This document shows positions 7,496 to 16,149 of a stretch of DNA of 64,000 bases, piece by piece. A program made the translations under genes and the position numbers. The stretch is from Polyangiaceae bacterium. GTDB taxonomy: Bacteria > Myxococcota_A > Polyangia > Polyangiales > Polyangiaceae. Position 1 is the first letter of the stretch, and each line of letters opens with the position of its first letter. The stretch lies in NCBI GenBank assembly GCA_019637295.1, contig JAHBVX010000015.1:62001-126000 (forward strand), in the 5' to 3' direction. The notes below the pieces were generated by a model. That model was given only the letters and a program-made list of their open reading frames with translations, was not told the DNA's origin and did not search any database.

Positions 7496-9412
7496 CTAGG
7501 AGAGCGGCTTGGACTGCGAGTCGAGCATGCGCCTCATCACGGTCGCGAGCTCGGATTGGTCCACGGGCTTGAGCACGACCTCCGTGACGCCAGCTTCGGC
7601 GAGCAGCTCCGGGGTGAGGTCTTCGGTGTAGCCAGTGAGCAGCAGGATGGGCACTGGCGCGAGGGTGGTGATCGACTTGGCTAGCTGCAGGCCGCTCATC
7701 TTCGGCATCGACAAGTCCGTGACCACGGCGTCGAACGAGCCCGGAGCGGCACGAAAGGCCTCGAGCGCCTCCTCTGGATCGGAGAACCCCGTAGGTTCGT
7801 AGCCGAGCGCGCGGAGGCGACGTTGCCCGACGTGCGCCAGCGCGACCTCGTCGTCCACGAGCAGCACGCGCTGGCCCGCGCCGCGGGGAGCGACGGACAC
7901 CCCGGTGACGGGAGCCTCCGCTTGGACCGCGGGCAGCAGGCAGTGGACCGTCGTCCCTGCGCCGACGCTGCTCTCGAGCCACATCGTGCCCTCGTGGTCT
8001 CGGAGGATGCCGTGCACGATCGGGAGCCCGAGACCCGAGCCGTCTCCCGGTGGCTTGGTGGTGAAGAACGGATCCATGGCCTGCGCGCAGGTGGCGGGAT
8101 CCATCCCGACGCCCGTGTCCCGAACGGCCAAGAGCACGTGAGGCCCTTCCCGCAGTGACGGGTGCTGCCGGGCGAAGTGATCCCGCACGTACATCGGTTG
8201 GAGACGCACCGAGATGGTGCCGCCGTCTGGCATGGCATGCGCCGCGTTGGTCGCCAGGTTCATGAGCACCTGGTGCATGGAGGTGGCGTCCGCCAGCACC
8301 CGCGGCAGCGGATCGGCGAAGTCGGCGGCAATCCGCACGGCCGCCGGGAGCGTGGCGCGCATCATGCGGACCGCCTCGCCCAGGGTCTGGGCCAGGTCGA
8401 GGGGCTGGCGGACGAGCTCGCTGCGGCGGCTGAAGCGCAGGATCCGCTCCACGATCCCCTTGCCGCGACGCGCGGCCGCGAGCAGGTCGTCGAGGTCTTG
8501 GGCCTGGGCAGCGTCCGCGCAAGCGTCCCGCGCCAGCTCTCCGTAGCCGACGATCATGCCGAGGATGTTGTTGAAGTCGTGGGCCACGCCGCCGGCGAGA
8601 CGACCAACGGCCTCGAGCTTCTGCGCCTGACGCAGCTGGTCCTCGAGCTTGCGACGCTCCGACTCGGCGTGGCGCCGCGCGCTGATGTCCACGATGGACG
8701 AGAGCACGAACAAGCCCTCGTCCGTCTCGATGGGGTTGAGACCGATTTCGACGGGCACCTGGCGCCCGTCCTTGTGCAGTCCGAACAGCTCCCGTCCGAC
8801 GCCCATCTTGCGCGCCCGCGGATCCGCGAAGAACAGGTGGCGGAACTCGGGGTGCCGAGCGCGGAGGGGCTCCGGCACCAAGATGTCGATCGATTGGCCG
8901 AGCAGCTCGGCGCGGGTGTAGCCGAAGAGGCGCTCCACCTCTTGGTTGACGAGCAGGATGGTGCCGGCGGCGTCCACCATGACCATGCCGTTGGGCGACG
9001 ACTCCACCGCGATACGAAAGCGCTGCTCCGCGCGCTGCCGTGCGCTGATGTCGACGATGGAGCTGATCACGTACATGCCCTCCTCGGTGGCCACCGGGGT
9101 GAGGCCGATCTCCACCGGGAACTCGGTCCCGTCCTTGCGCAGGCCGTAGAGGTCGCGGCCGGCGCCCATCGAGCGCACGCTCGGCGCGTGCTGGAAGGTG
9201 CCTCGGAGCGCCGGATGCTTGCTGCGATATCGCTCTGGAACCAAGAGCTCGACGGGCTTGCCCAGCAGCTCCTCCCGGGAGTAGCCGAAGAGCCGCTCGA
9301 CCTCGCGATTGACCAAGACCATCACGCCGAGGGAGTCGATCATCAGCAGTCCACTGGGGGACGACTCCACCGCCGCTCGCAGTCGAAGCTCTACGGTCTT
9401 GTGGTCGGACAT
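7496..9412 (-). CDS. Tandem-PAS hybrid histidine kinase with receiver domain
   Basis: The 638-residue cytoplasmic sensor has two PAS domains (about 5-127 and 132-249) that are close copies of each other, sharing AVESSP, VNxEVERLFGY, KDGxxxPVEIGL and SSIVDISAR. A coiled linker leads to HisKA with His278 in GGVAHDFNN. The ATPase domain has MNLATNAAHAMP, RDTGVGM and GSGLGLPIVHGI. The receiver has VDDE, Asp566 in VVTDLSMP and the Lys in VLKPV. No membrane segment is seen. It lies convergent to the VOC gene and has no dedicated regulator next to it, so its partner is elsewhere. Confidence 0.9.
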   Translation of the reverse strand: MSDHKTVELRLRAAVESSPSGLLMIDSLGVMVLVNREVERLFGYSREELLGKPVELLVPERYRSKHPALRGTFQHAPSVRSMGAGRDLYGLRKDGTEFPVEIGLTPVATEEGMYVISSIVDISARQRAEQRFRIAVESSPNGMVMVDAAGTILLVNQEVERLFGYTRAELLGQSIDILVPEPLRARHPEFRHLFFADPRARKMGVGRELFGLHKDGRQVPVEIGLNPIETDEGLFVLSSIVDISARRHAESERRKLEDQLRQAQKLEAVGRLAGGVAHDFNNILGMIVGYGELARDACADAAQAQDLDDLLAAARRGKGIVERILRFSRRSELVRQPLDLAQTLGEAVRMMRATLPAAVRIAADFADPLPRVLADATSMHQVLMNLATNAAHAMPDGGTISVRLQPMYVRDHFARQHPSLREGPHVLLAVRDTGVGMDPATCAQAMDPFFTTKPPGDGSGLGLPIVHGILRDHEGTMWLESSVGAGTTVHCLLPAVQAEAPVTGVSVAPRGAGQRVLLVDDEVALAHVGQRRLRALGYEPTGFSDPEEALEAFRAAPGSFDAVVTDLSMPKMSGLQLAKSITTLAPVPILLLTGYTEDLTPELLAEAGVTEVVLKPVDQSELATVMRRMLDSQSKPLS

Positions 9413-9487
9413 GCCCTCTAGCTTCTGACTTTAACAGGACCGGTACTGCCGTCCAGCAGCTCCGGACGCCGATGGCGCGCGGCGGGC

Positions 9488-9739
9488 GTGCCGGAGGAGA
9501 GGGGCAGCTGCCGCGTCGAGCTCGATCTGCGCGGCTATCAGGCGTCTGGCATGTCTCATCCCAAGCACTGCCCGGGCCAGCAGAACACGTATCGCGAGTC
9601 CCTCGAGACGCTCAGCGAGACGAGCTTCCGAGTTCACGTCGAGTTCGAGGTCGCGGACGGCTGCGGTTGTCCGGGCCCACGCCCCGCGCCGCTGTGCAAG
9701 ACCGACGGCCCGGTCGCGCTCACCTGCGCGTGTCGGTGA
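9488..9739 (+). CDS. Small Cys-rich hypothetical, possibly a fragment
   Basis: An 83-residue frame opens at GTG 9488. It reads RVELDLRGYQASGMSHPKHC, ETSFRVHVEFEVADGCGCPG and ends LCKTDGPVALTCACR. The six or more cysteines suggest a secreted protein, but no signal peptide precedes them. The frame is open further back to 9422 without another start. It may be the 3' end of a truncated Cys-rich secreted protein. Weak support as a real gene. Confidence 0.35.
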   Translation: MPEERGSCRVELDLRGYQASGMSHPKHCPGQQNTYRESLETLSETSFRVHVEFEVADGCGCPGPRPAPLCKTDGPVALTCACR

Positions 9740-9763
9740 GCGTCCGCCGCAGCGGTGGAGCCG

Positions 9764-10837
9764 TCACTCCACCTCCACTCGGACGAGGTCGGCGCGCTCA
9801 TCGGGACGGACATCGAAGAAGTAGAGGTGCTGCGTATCCAGCACGAGGCCGCTGGGCCAGCACACGCCCGTCACCCAGTCTTCGCCCGTCGTGTCGGCGA
9901 GCGACTGCCGCTCGACGGTGCCGTTCGGACACGCTCCTCCGTCGCGAAAGAGGTGATTGCCCACGTCGAAGTGAATGCCGGAGCTCGAGAGGATCTGCGC
10001 CGGCGTTCCCCCGCCCTCCGGCACGCCGACGAGCGCGGGGCTGGCCGTCATCGTCCTCCAGTAGAACGACCCCTGACGTAGCTTCAGGTCGGACCAGGGG
10101 TCGGCCCAGGTCGCGAGCGGCTCGAGCAGGTCCGTCGCCGAGTCGTAGGCCGTGATGGCGCCAGCGCCCTCCAGGTAGATGCGAGTTCCGGAGGCTGCGA
10201 ACGGCCGGCGCTCGGCGAGCGCGGTCATGTCCTCGACGACCCCACCCCCGGTGGGGATCCGCCGCAGGACGTCGCCCGCGGTGAACCAAACGTACCCGCC
10301 GGACACCACCAACGAGTGCGGTGCCATCTGGGTGAACGTCGCGAACGGCACCAGCTCTCCAGTGTCCACGTCGACGATCTTCAACCAGCCATCCGCCGGT
10401 GGACCTTCCCCTTGGAACCCCTTGCCCGCGAAGAACAGCCGGGTCTCGCTGACGGCCAGCTCGCTGGCGCCGTCGGGGAACTGCGCGACCACCGCGGCGT
10501 CGCCCGTCGCTTTGTCGAGGCGGTAGATCGAGTGGTGGCTCGCGCCGACCTCGGTCTTCACTCCGAAGTACACGCTCGAGGGCGTGAGGATTGGTCCAAT
10601 CGCCGAATAGCCCACGGCGATCCGGGTGACCCCGTGTGTTCCCGCGGGGCCCCAGCCACCGAGGCCGGTCGCGGGCGCGCCGCCGGTCGCGCCGCCCGAC
10701 CCCCCGCTGCCGCCGGCACCGCCGCTGCCTCCGCTCGGCGCCTGACCGCCGCTCCCTCCCGCCGCATCTTTGCCGGTATCTCCACCGCAGCCGGCCATCG
10801 TGAAGAGCGCAGCTACGCCCAGGAGAAGGAACCTCAT
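9764..10837 (-). CDS. Lipoprotein with beta-propeller-like repeats
   Basis: The 357-residue product starts at ATG 10837 in front of MRFLLLGVAALFTMAGC, a lipoprotein signal with Cys17. A GGSGG-type linker (about 25-60) leads to a repeat-rich domain with blade-like strands: VTRIAVGYSAIGPILT, SIYRLDKATGDAAVVAQF, LFFAGKGF, VDVDTGELVPF, VWFTAGDVLRRIPTGGG and LYFFDVRPDE. These resemble PQQ/YncE-like propellers that often bind ligands or act as scaffolds. It is likely exported and lipid-anchored. It stands divergent from the toxin-antitoxin pair. Function unknown. Confidence 0.75.
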   Translation of the reverse strand: MRFLLLGVAALFTMAGCGGDTGKDAAGGSGGQAPSGGSGGAGGSGGSGGATGGAPATGLGGWGPAGTHGVTRIAVGYSAIGPILTPSSVYFGVKTEVGASHHSIYRLDKATGDAAVVAQFPDGASELAVSETRLFFAGKGFQGEGPPADGWLKIVDVDTGELVPFATFTQMAPHSLVVSGGYVWFTAGDVLRRIPTGGGVVEDMTALAERRPFAASGTRIYLEGAGAITAYDSATDLLEPLATWADPWSDLKLRQGSFYWRTMTASPALVGVPEGGGTPAQILSSSGIHFDVGNHLFRDGGACPNGTVERQSLADTTGEDWVTGVCWPSGLVLDTQHLYFFDVRPDERADLVRVEVE

Positions 10838-10903
10838 GCGCCAGCGCGAAGCAACGAGCATGCCTGGTTGCTTGTGCCAGGGTGGGCCACCCGTGAGGAG
10901 CGT

Positions 10904-10951
10904 CGTACAGCGCGCAGTCCGCGCCGCGGCCCAACGCGACTTCGACGGCGC
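10904..10951 (+). repeat. Diverged 48-bp copy of the TPR gene 5' part
   Basis: This stretch matches 13973-14020 at 44 of 48 positions and encodes VQRAVRAAAQRDFDGA, against VQRAARAAEQRDFDGA in the TPR gene. Here it lies between a divergent lipoprotein gene and an antitoxin gene, without a gene of its own. It looks like a remnant of a paralogous TPR gene. Confidence 0.6.
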
Positions 10952-10976
10952 CCCTGCGCCGAACTCGTCGGGGTTC

Positions 10977-11240
10977 GTGCCCAACGCGTTGCAGGTCGAT
11001 CGCCTGTCCATCACCATGGACCCGAACCTCGGCGCTGCGGCGCGACGCGCAGCCAAGCGAGCCAAGGTGAGCCTCTCTGCGTGGATCGCGGAGGCGACGG
11101 CAGATCGCGTGCGCAATGAGCTGCTGGGCCAAGCGCTGGATCGCTGGGAGAAGGAAGACGGCGCGTTCAGCAGGGACGAACTCGACGCCGCCGCCCGGGC
11201 CCTCGCCGCGCCCGCCGGGCGCAAGCGGCGGCGCGGGTGA
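10977..11240 (+). CDS. Antitoxin of a PIN-type toxin-antitoxin pair (VapB-like)
   Basis: The 87-residue product has the sequence RLSITMDPNLGAAARRAAKR, VSLSAWIAEATADRVRNE and a long charged C-terminal helix. This resembles ribbon-helix-helix antitoxins paired with PIN toxins: the N-terminal strand binds DNA and the C-terminal tail covers the toxin. GTG 10977 is preferred because it leaves the whole strand in place; TTG 10989 or ATG 11016 are alternatives. Its stop overlaps the toxin start (GTGA), so translation is coupled. Confidence 0.75.
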   Translation: MPNALQVDRLSITMDPNLGAAARRAAKRAKVSLSAWIAEATADRVRNELLGQALDRWEKEDGAFSRDELDAAARALAAPAGRKRRRG

Positions 11241-11614
11241 AGGCGGTGCTGGATGCGGGCGCGCTAGTCGCCGTGGAGCGGCGGGATCGGCATGTCGGCG
11301 CGTTGCTGCGTGTCCTGCAGCAGCGCCGGGTACCCCTGTGGACCAGCGCGGCGGTGCTCGCGCAGGTGTGGCGAGATGGAGCGCGGCAGGCGACACTCGC
11401 GAGGTTGCTGCAGGGAGTGGGGGTGCGGCCCTTGGCGATGGATGACGGGAAGCAGGCAGGAGCGCTGCTGGGCTCAACGGGCACGGACGACGTCGTCGAC
11501 GCTCACCTGGCGCTCTTGCTGGAGGCTGGTGACCGGGTCCTCACCAGCGACTCCGACGACGTTCTGCGACTCCTGGCGGCGCGCCGAGTACGAGCCATCG
11601 TCGTGCCGATCTAG
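11237..11614 (+). CDS. PIN-domain ribonuclease toxin (VapC-like)
   Basis: The 125-residue protein has the acidic residues expected of a PIN active site: Asp6 (AVLDAGALVA), Glu14 or the acidic region near it, Asp84/85 and Asp88 in TDDVVDAHLALL, and Asp105/107/108 in TSDSDDVLRLL. VapC-type toxins are Mg-dependent RNases that cut tRNA or rRNA; the target of this one cannot be read from sequence. Length is normal for the family, and no inactivating change is seen. Confidence 0.85.
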   Translation: MKAVLDAGALVAVERRDRHVGALLRVLQQRRVPLWTSAAVLAQVWRDGARQATLARLLQGVGVRPLAMDDGKQAGALLGSTGTDDVVDAHLALLLEAGDRVLTSDSDDVLRLLAARRVRAIVVPI

Positions 11615-11728
11615 CTCGACTCGAGCGCGCTTGCGCGATCGAGCACGAGCGGCAAAGGAGCCAGTCCTTCGTCGAATCCCTCGCCAGCCTCGGCTCAAAC
11701 GGGTGAAACCAGCCGGACCGCATGCTGC

Positions 11729-11759
11729 AGGGCTCGCAGGTTGAAACGGTGCGAGCCCT
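11729..11759. other. Perfect 10-bp stem-loop downstream of the toxin gene
   Basis: AGGGCTCGCA and TGCGAGCCCT form a perfect inverted repeat around an 11-base loop. It lies 114 bases after the PIN toxin stop and 122 bases before the next gene. There is no T-run, so it is not a textbook terminator. It may end transcription in a GC-rich host or act in the leader of the downstream gene. Confidence 0.45.
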
Positions 11760-11880
11760 CGGCCTCGTGCGGGCAACGCAAACGGAAAAAGTTCGCGCTT
11801 GCCGTTGCATGAGTCTCCTTGTATCCGTGAGACTGGCGGCCGTCCCCCGCGAGCGCCGGTCCGCCAACCGAGAGTCGACG

Positions 11881-13755
11881 ATGAGAGTGGTGCTTCTAGC
11901 CATGAGTTTGTTGCTGTTGGGCGTCAGCGGCTGCCGCCAGCAGCGGCCGGTCACCGCGACCAGCGACAGTCGCTGCAAGGCCGATCCGAAGGACAAGGGG
12001 CGCCCGATGGTCGTCGAGTGGCCGGCGGCGGACCGCGCGGCGCTCGAAGCCGAGGCGGCCCACAGCGTGGTGGTGGTGTCCTATCGCGATTGCGAGCTGC
12101 GCGTGCTCTCTCAGTGCAGCGTCCCCGGTGGCTACGAGCTGACGCGCACCACGCCCGCTCGCGACTACGTCGACATCCGCAGCGAGGACGAGCTGTTCGC
12201 CAGCCTGCCCTTCGGCGCTGCGAAGTTCAGTGCGGAGGTGCGCGCGGGCCAAGCGCTCCGTCTCGACTACTTCGTGATTGGCCAACGCCGCGCGAACACC
12301 ACGGCGGTCGACGCCGAGCAACTTGGCCCCGACTGCAAGGAGGCGACCCATTTCGTGCGCGCCATGATGATCGGAGCCTCCACGCTGAGCACCGGGGCTC
12401 ACCACGCCGCGGGCGCGCGGACCGGCGTGCTCGGGGCTCAGGGTGGCGGGCACACCTCGGGCTCGTCGCGGCGACTGGCGTCCAACGGTAAGATGCAGGA
12501 GTGCGACGAGAGCACACCCGGTCTCAGCTGCCATGCGTTGGTGCAGCTCGACCTCGCGCCCTTGCGCGCGTCCAACCCGGGAAGCGCGGTCATCGCGCCG
12601 GCCATGGCCGGCGACGTTCACGAGGGGACGCTCGGTAGCGGCAGCCAGCGCATGAGCAGCGGCGAGTTCGCCAACAGCTACACCGTAGAGTCGGATGGGA
12701 AGCAGCCCTTGCGTATCGCCATGGACTCCTCGGAGTTCGACGCGTACCTGGTGGTCAGGACGCCCGACGGGCAACAGTTCGACAACGACGACGCGCCGGG
12801 TCGGGACAGCAACGCGCTGGTGGAGTTGCCGCGCGCCCTCGCCGGCAGCTACCGGGTGATCGCCACGACCTACCAGAGCGGGCAGGGTGGACGCTATCGC
12901 TTGACGCTGCAGAACGGACGGATCGCCCCCACGGCAAGCACGCCGGAGCCAAGCGCCAAGCCACCCACCGCCAACTTCGGCACCATCCGCCTGAGCAACG
13001 GGTTCTCGCCGGATCCCCAGCTCGCCTCGGGCAAGGCCGGAGGGAAGCTGGACGCCAAGACGAAGCACGCGGACTGCACCGGCTGGATTGACGAACGTCC
13101 CGATCACATCCTGGAGCTGGGTGCCTCCTTCCCGTTCCTGCGGATCTTCGCGACCTCCAGCGCCGACACGTCTCTGGTGGTGGAGGGCCCGGGCGGGGCC
13201 GTGCAGTGCAACGACGACGAGTTCGGTATTCACCCCTCCATCGAGGGGCCCGCTCAGGCTGGGACGTATCGGATTTGGATCGGCAACCTCAAGCCGGGTC
13301 AGGTCGCTGACTATCAGCTCACGTTCACCGAGCGCCTGGGCAGTTCCCCGTTTCAGGTCGTCGACAGCCGTGCGACGTTCGGGGCCACCGTGGTGCAGCC
13401 GGGCTTCAGACCGGACCCGATGGTGCTCACTGGCAAGGCCGGGGGCGAGCAGGAGGCCAGTCGTCGCAAGGCGGGCTGCGCAGGCTTCGTCGGCGAGAAG
13501 CCGGACCATGTATTGCAGCTCACGGGAGGCTTCAAGTTCCTGCGGATGATTGGCAAGTCGACGGCGGACACGTCGCTCGTCATCGAGACGCCCTCCGGCG
13601 CCATCCTGTGCGACGACGACACCTTCGGCCACCACCCGTCGATCGACGGAGCCATGACGGCGGGCGTTTACAAAGTCTGGGTCGGGACCATGAGCAAGGG
13701 TGAGGCGCTGCCGTACAAGCTCCTGCTCTCGGAGCTCGAAGCCTCGCGGCCGTGA
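11881..13755 (+). CDS. Lipoprotein with repeated PPC-like jelly-roll domains
   Basis: The 624-residue product starts at ATG 11881, next to the signal peptide VVLLAMSLLLLGVSGC (lipidated Cys19). An N-terminal domain (about 20-270) is followed by a pre-peptidase C-terminal-like domain: EFDAYLVVRTPDGQQFDNDD and YRVIATTYQSGQGGRYRLTL. Two further homologous copies of about 110 residues follow, each with ADTSLV(V/I)E-P-G, C(N/D)DD-FG-HPSI and a Y(R/K)(I/V)W(I/V)G strand. PPC-type domains usually help secretion or surface binding. No peptidase domain is attached, so it may bind surfaces or polymers itself. Confidence 0.75.
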   Translation: MRVVLLAMSLLLLGVSGCRQQRPVTATSDSRCKADPKDKGRPMVVEWPAADRAALEAEAAHSVVVVSYRDCELRVLSQCSVPGGYELTRTTPARDYVDIRSEDELFASLPFGAAKFSAEVRAGQALRLDYFVIGQRRANTTAVDAEQLGPDCKEATHFVRAMMIGASTLSTGAHHAAGARTGVLGAQGGGHTSGSSRRLASNGKMQECDESTPGLSCHALVQLDLAPLRASNPGSAVIAPAMAGDVHEGTLGSGSQRMSSGEFANSYTVESDGKQPLRIAMDSSEFDAYLVVRTPDGQQFDNDDAPGRDSNALVELPRALAGSYRVIATTYQSGQGGRYRLTLQNGRIAPTASTPEPSAKPPTANFGTIRLSNGFSPDPQLASGKAGGKLDAKTKHADCTGWIDERPDHILELGASFPFLRIFATSSADTSLVVEGPGGAVQCNDDEFGIHPSIEGPAQAGTYRIWIGNLKPGQVADYQLTFTERLGSSPFQVVDSRATFGATVVQPGFRPDPMVLTGKAGGEQEASRRKAGCAGFVGEKPDHVLQLTGGFKFLRMIGKSTADTSLVIETPSGAILCDDDTFGHHPSIDGAMTAGVYKVWVGTMSKGEALPYKLLLSELEASRP

Positions 13756-13829
13756 CGAGTCAGGACTCGGGGGCCGCCTGAGAGTGGCACACTGAAGTCG
13801 GCTATACTCCCAGCGGTGAGGACGACGGC

Positions 13830-15074
13830 GTGACTGACCGTGACGCGATCCTGGCGCGCCGCGCCTTGTTCGTGGGCGCGGCGCTGGCCAGCATCGCTCC
13901 CGGCGCGCGAGCGACGGACCGGTGCCGGCCAAGCGAGCCGACGGAGGCCGACCGCAGCGCGAGCGAGGACCACGTGCAGCGCGCAGCCCGCGCCGCGGAA
14001 CAACGCGACTTCGACGGCGCGCACGCGGAGCTGACGCGGGCCTACGAGCTCAGCCCGAGCCCGCGCCTCGCGCTGCAGTTGGCGCGCGCGGCGCGCGCGG
14101 CGGGCAATGCCGTGGCGCTGGCGCGGGCCCTCGAGCGCTACGTCGCCTGTTCGGACGATGAACGGACGCGGGAACGGGCGCGCGCACAGCTGTCAGAGAT
14201 CGCCAGCACGCTCGGGGTCATCGAGGTGCGCGCACCTGCAGAGAGCGAGGTCACCCTCGACGGGGTCGTGCTCTCCGCGGAGGTTCGCGCGTACACGCTG
14301 TTCGTCACACCCGGAGAGCACGAGCTGGTCATCAGCGACGGCCGGGGGAGCCGCCGCACGCAGGTCAGCGTAGGGGCAGGGGAACGCCAGGTGATCGAGG
14401 TCGAAGCGCCGCCGGACTGCGACGCTGAGCCCGCGTTGTGCATGCCGTGCCTCTCTCAGGTGACCTGCGACGACGACCCGGCGCTCTGCATGCCGTGCCT
14501 GTCGCCACCCCCGCCGGAGCGGTGGGTGCGCCAAGCTCACTTGACGTTGGAGGCGGGCTACGCCCTGCATCTCGACTCCTCCCGCGATGAGAGCGACGAC
14601 GGCGTAGGTCACGGTCTGTGGCTCGCGCCCATGCTGAACCTCCCGCTCGGCGACGTATCGTCGCTCGGGCTCGGTGCGTACCTGGCGCCCGCCTGGACCC
14701 CCGACGGCGACTTCCTGCGCTTCGGTCCCGACGCACGAGTGCGTGTCGGTGGGGCGAACTGGGCCGCGGGAGTCGGGGTTCGCGGCGGCTGGCTCGCCCT
14801 GCTCCGCGACGAGCCGCGAGACGGACGCTCGCGGCCCGTGTCGGGGTGGGTCGTCGAGCCCTACCTCGATCTGATGGCGCTGCGCGTGTTCGAGCGCGTG
14901 ACCGCGGGATTGCGTGCGAGCCTGCTGCTCTCCCGCGAAGCGAGCCGCGACGCCGAGCGCTTCGGCCTCAGTCACGTCACGACCGGGCTCTGGATCGGCT
15001 ATGCGTTCGGACGGGATTGCGACGAGGACCTCTCGTGGACGTGTCCCAAGCGGGGTCTGCTCGACGAGCGGTAG
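13830..15074 (+). CDS. Exported TPR/PEGA-like protein with beta-barrel-like C-terminus
   Basis: The 414-residue product starts at GTG 13830 with TGAGGA upstream. A signal peptide (ALFVGAALASIAPGARA) is followed by TPR-like helices (residues 48-125, VQRAARAAEQRDFDGA, ALARALERYVACSDD). A PEGA-like domain (VIEVRAPAESEVTLDGV, TPGEHELVISDGRG) comes next. A duplicated ALCMPCLS unit leads to a region of alternating strands that looks like an outer-membrane barrel. This architecture is common and uncharacterised in myxobacteria. It probably spans periplasm and outer membrane. Confidence 0.7.
   Translation: MTDRDAILARRALFVGAALASIAPGARATDRCRPSEPTEADRSASEDHVQRAARAAEQRDFDGAHAELTRAYELSPSPRLALQLARAARAAGNAVALARALERYVACSDDERTRERARAQLSEIASTLGVIEVRAPAESEVTLDGVVLSAEVRAYTLFVTPGEHELVISDGRGSRRTQVSVGAGERQVIEVEAPPDCDAEPALCMPCLSQVTCDDDPALCMPCLSPPPPERWVRQAHLTLEAGYALHLDSSRDESDDGVGHGLWLAPMLNLPLGDVSSLGLGAYLAPAWTPDGDFLRFGPDARVRVGGANWAAGVGVRGGWLALLRDEPRDGRSRPVSGWVVEPYLDLMALRVFERVTAGLRASLLLSREASRDAERFGLSHVTTGLWIGYAFGRDCDEDLSWTCPKRGLLDER
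13973..14020 (+). repeat. Partner copy of the 48-bp repeat at 10904
   Basis: This is the intact, coding copy, inside the first TPR helices of the gene at 13830-15074. Four of 48 bases differ from the copy at 10904-10951. Confidence 0.6.
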
Positions 15075-15153
15075 GGGGCCTGCGATGTTCATCGATGCCG
15101 CCAGGTGCCGCACACGCACGCCGCGCCCGCGCCGCCATGTTAGTCCGGGGAGC

Positions 15154-16101
15154 ATGTCTGCTTGGCGACTGGCTTGTGTGGCCATCGCGCTCTCGTGCTC
15201 GGCGTTCGGCGCCGATGGGGTCGTGCGCTTTCGCGTCGAGTATCGCGCGCCGCCCGAGTGCCCGGATGCACGCGCGTTCGTGGCGGGTGTGACGGGCCGC
15301 ACCAAGCACGCGATAATCGCTCCGGGCCCCGACGCCAGAGCGGTGGAGGTCGTGATCGAGAGCGCGCCTGCTCTGGAAGGTCGTGTACGGATCGCGGGCC
15401 CACGTGGCGAGCTCGCGGAGCGCAGCGTGCGGGGGGCGGCCTGTCGTGAGGTCGTGGACGCGCTCGCGCTGATCACCGCGCTGTCGTTCGATCCCGAGGC
15501 GTCGAGCGAAGTGACGCGCGACCCCGTGCCCGAGCCCGCAGCACCCCCGCCCGTCGCGGCCGGGCCCAGGGCGCAGTCGCTTGTGTGGTCCCTCTACGCC
15601 GGACTGACGCTGGTGCCGTTCGAGAGCGCGCTGCCCGGCTCGGGTCTCGGCTTCGGCGCCGCCGCCGGCGCGAGCTCGGAGGGGGCCATCCTCGCGCCGC
15701 TCACGCTGCTGATGGTGCGCCGGACCACCGGCGACGTCGCGAGGGTCGGCGGTCGGGCCGAGCTGGGGGTCACCAGCGCGGGGCTGGTGGGCTGCCCCGT
15801 CCGCATTCCAGCCCAGGGGTCGCTCGCGCTCAGGCCCTGCGCTGGCTTCGAGCTCGGGCGGCTCGACGCCGAGGGCGTGAACCTCACGCAGGGTAGACGG
15901 CACAGCAGCGTGTGGCTCCTGCCCACCGTCGGCGCGCGGGGACAGTGGCAGTTCAGCGCGCCCTTCGTCGCCAGCGCGGAGCTCGGCGCGGGCTTCCCGC
16001 TGAAGCGGCAGCACTACACCTTCGACTCCGGCGAGCGGGTGCACGACATTCCCCGGGTGTCGCTCGGGGCGGCGCTCGAGCTGGGCGTCGAGCTGCGCTG
16101 A
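15154..16101 (+). CDS. Exported hypothetical protein, probable periplasmic plus barrel
   Basis: The 315-residue product starts at ATG 15154, with GGGGAG upstream and a signal peptide (LACVAIALSCSAFGA) after it. The N-terminal third (RVEYRAPPECPDARAFVAGV, REVVDALALITALSF) resembles a small periplasmic domain found ahead of beta-strand-rich regions in myxobacterial proteins. After a Pro-rich linker, the rest consists of amphipathic strands (VWSLYAGLTLVPF, GLGFGAAAGASSEGA, ending in GAALELGVELR), like a small outer-membrane barrel. It follows the TPR protein in the same direction and precedes the sigma factor, so it may be the same operon. Function unknown. Confidence 0.65.
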   Translation: MSAWRLACVAIALSCSAFGADGVVRFRVEYRAPPECPDARAFVAGVTGRTKHAIIAPGPDARAVEVVIESAPALEGRVRIAGPRGELAERSVRGAACREVVDALALITALSFDPEASSEVTRDPVPEPAAPPPVAAGPRAQSLVWSLYAGLTLVPFESALPGSGLGFGAAAGASSEGAILAPLTLLMVRRTTGDVARVGGRAELGVTSAGLVGCPVRIPAQGSLALRPCAGFELGRLDAEGVNLTQGRRHSSVWLLPTVGARGQWQFSAPFVASAELGAGFPLKRQHYTFDSGERVHDIPRVSLGAALELGVELR

Positions 16102-16149
16102 GCCGCACTTCGGGTGATCAAACCGGACCCCCGAGCGCACTCCCGGCAT

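Noticed and set aside
11896-13932. 678-codon minus-strand frame opposite the PPC-like lipoprotein
   Set aside because: The plus strand has signal peptide, lipobox and repeated domains; this frame has none.
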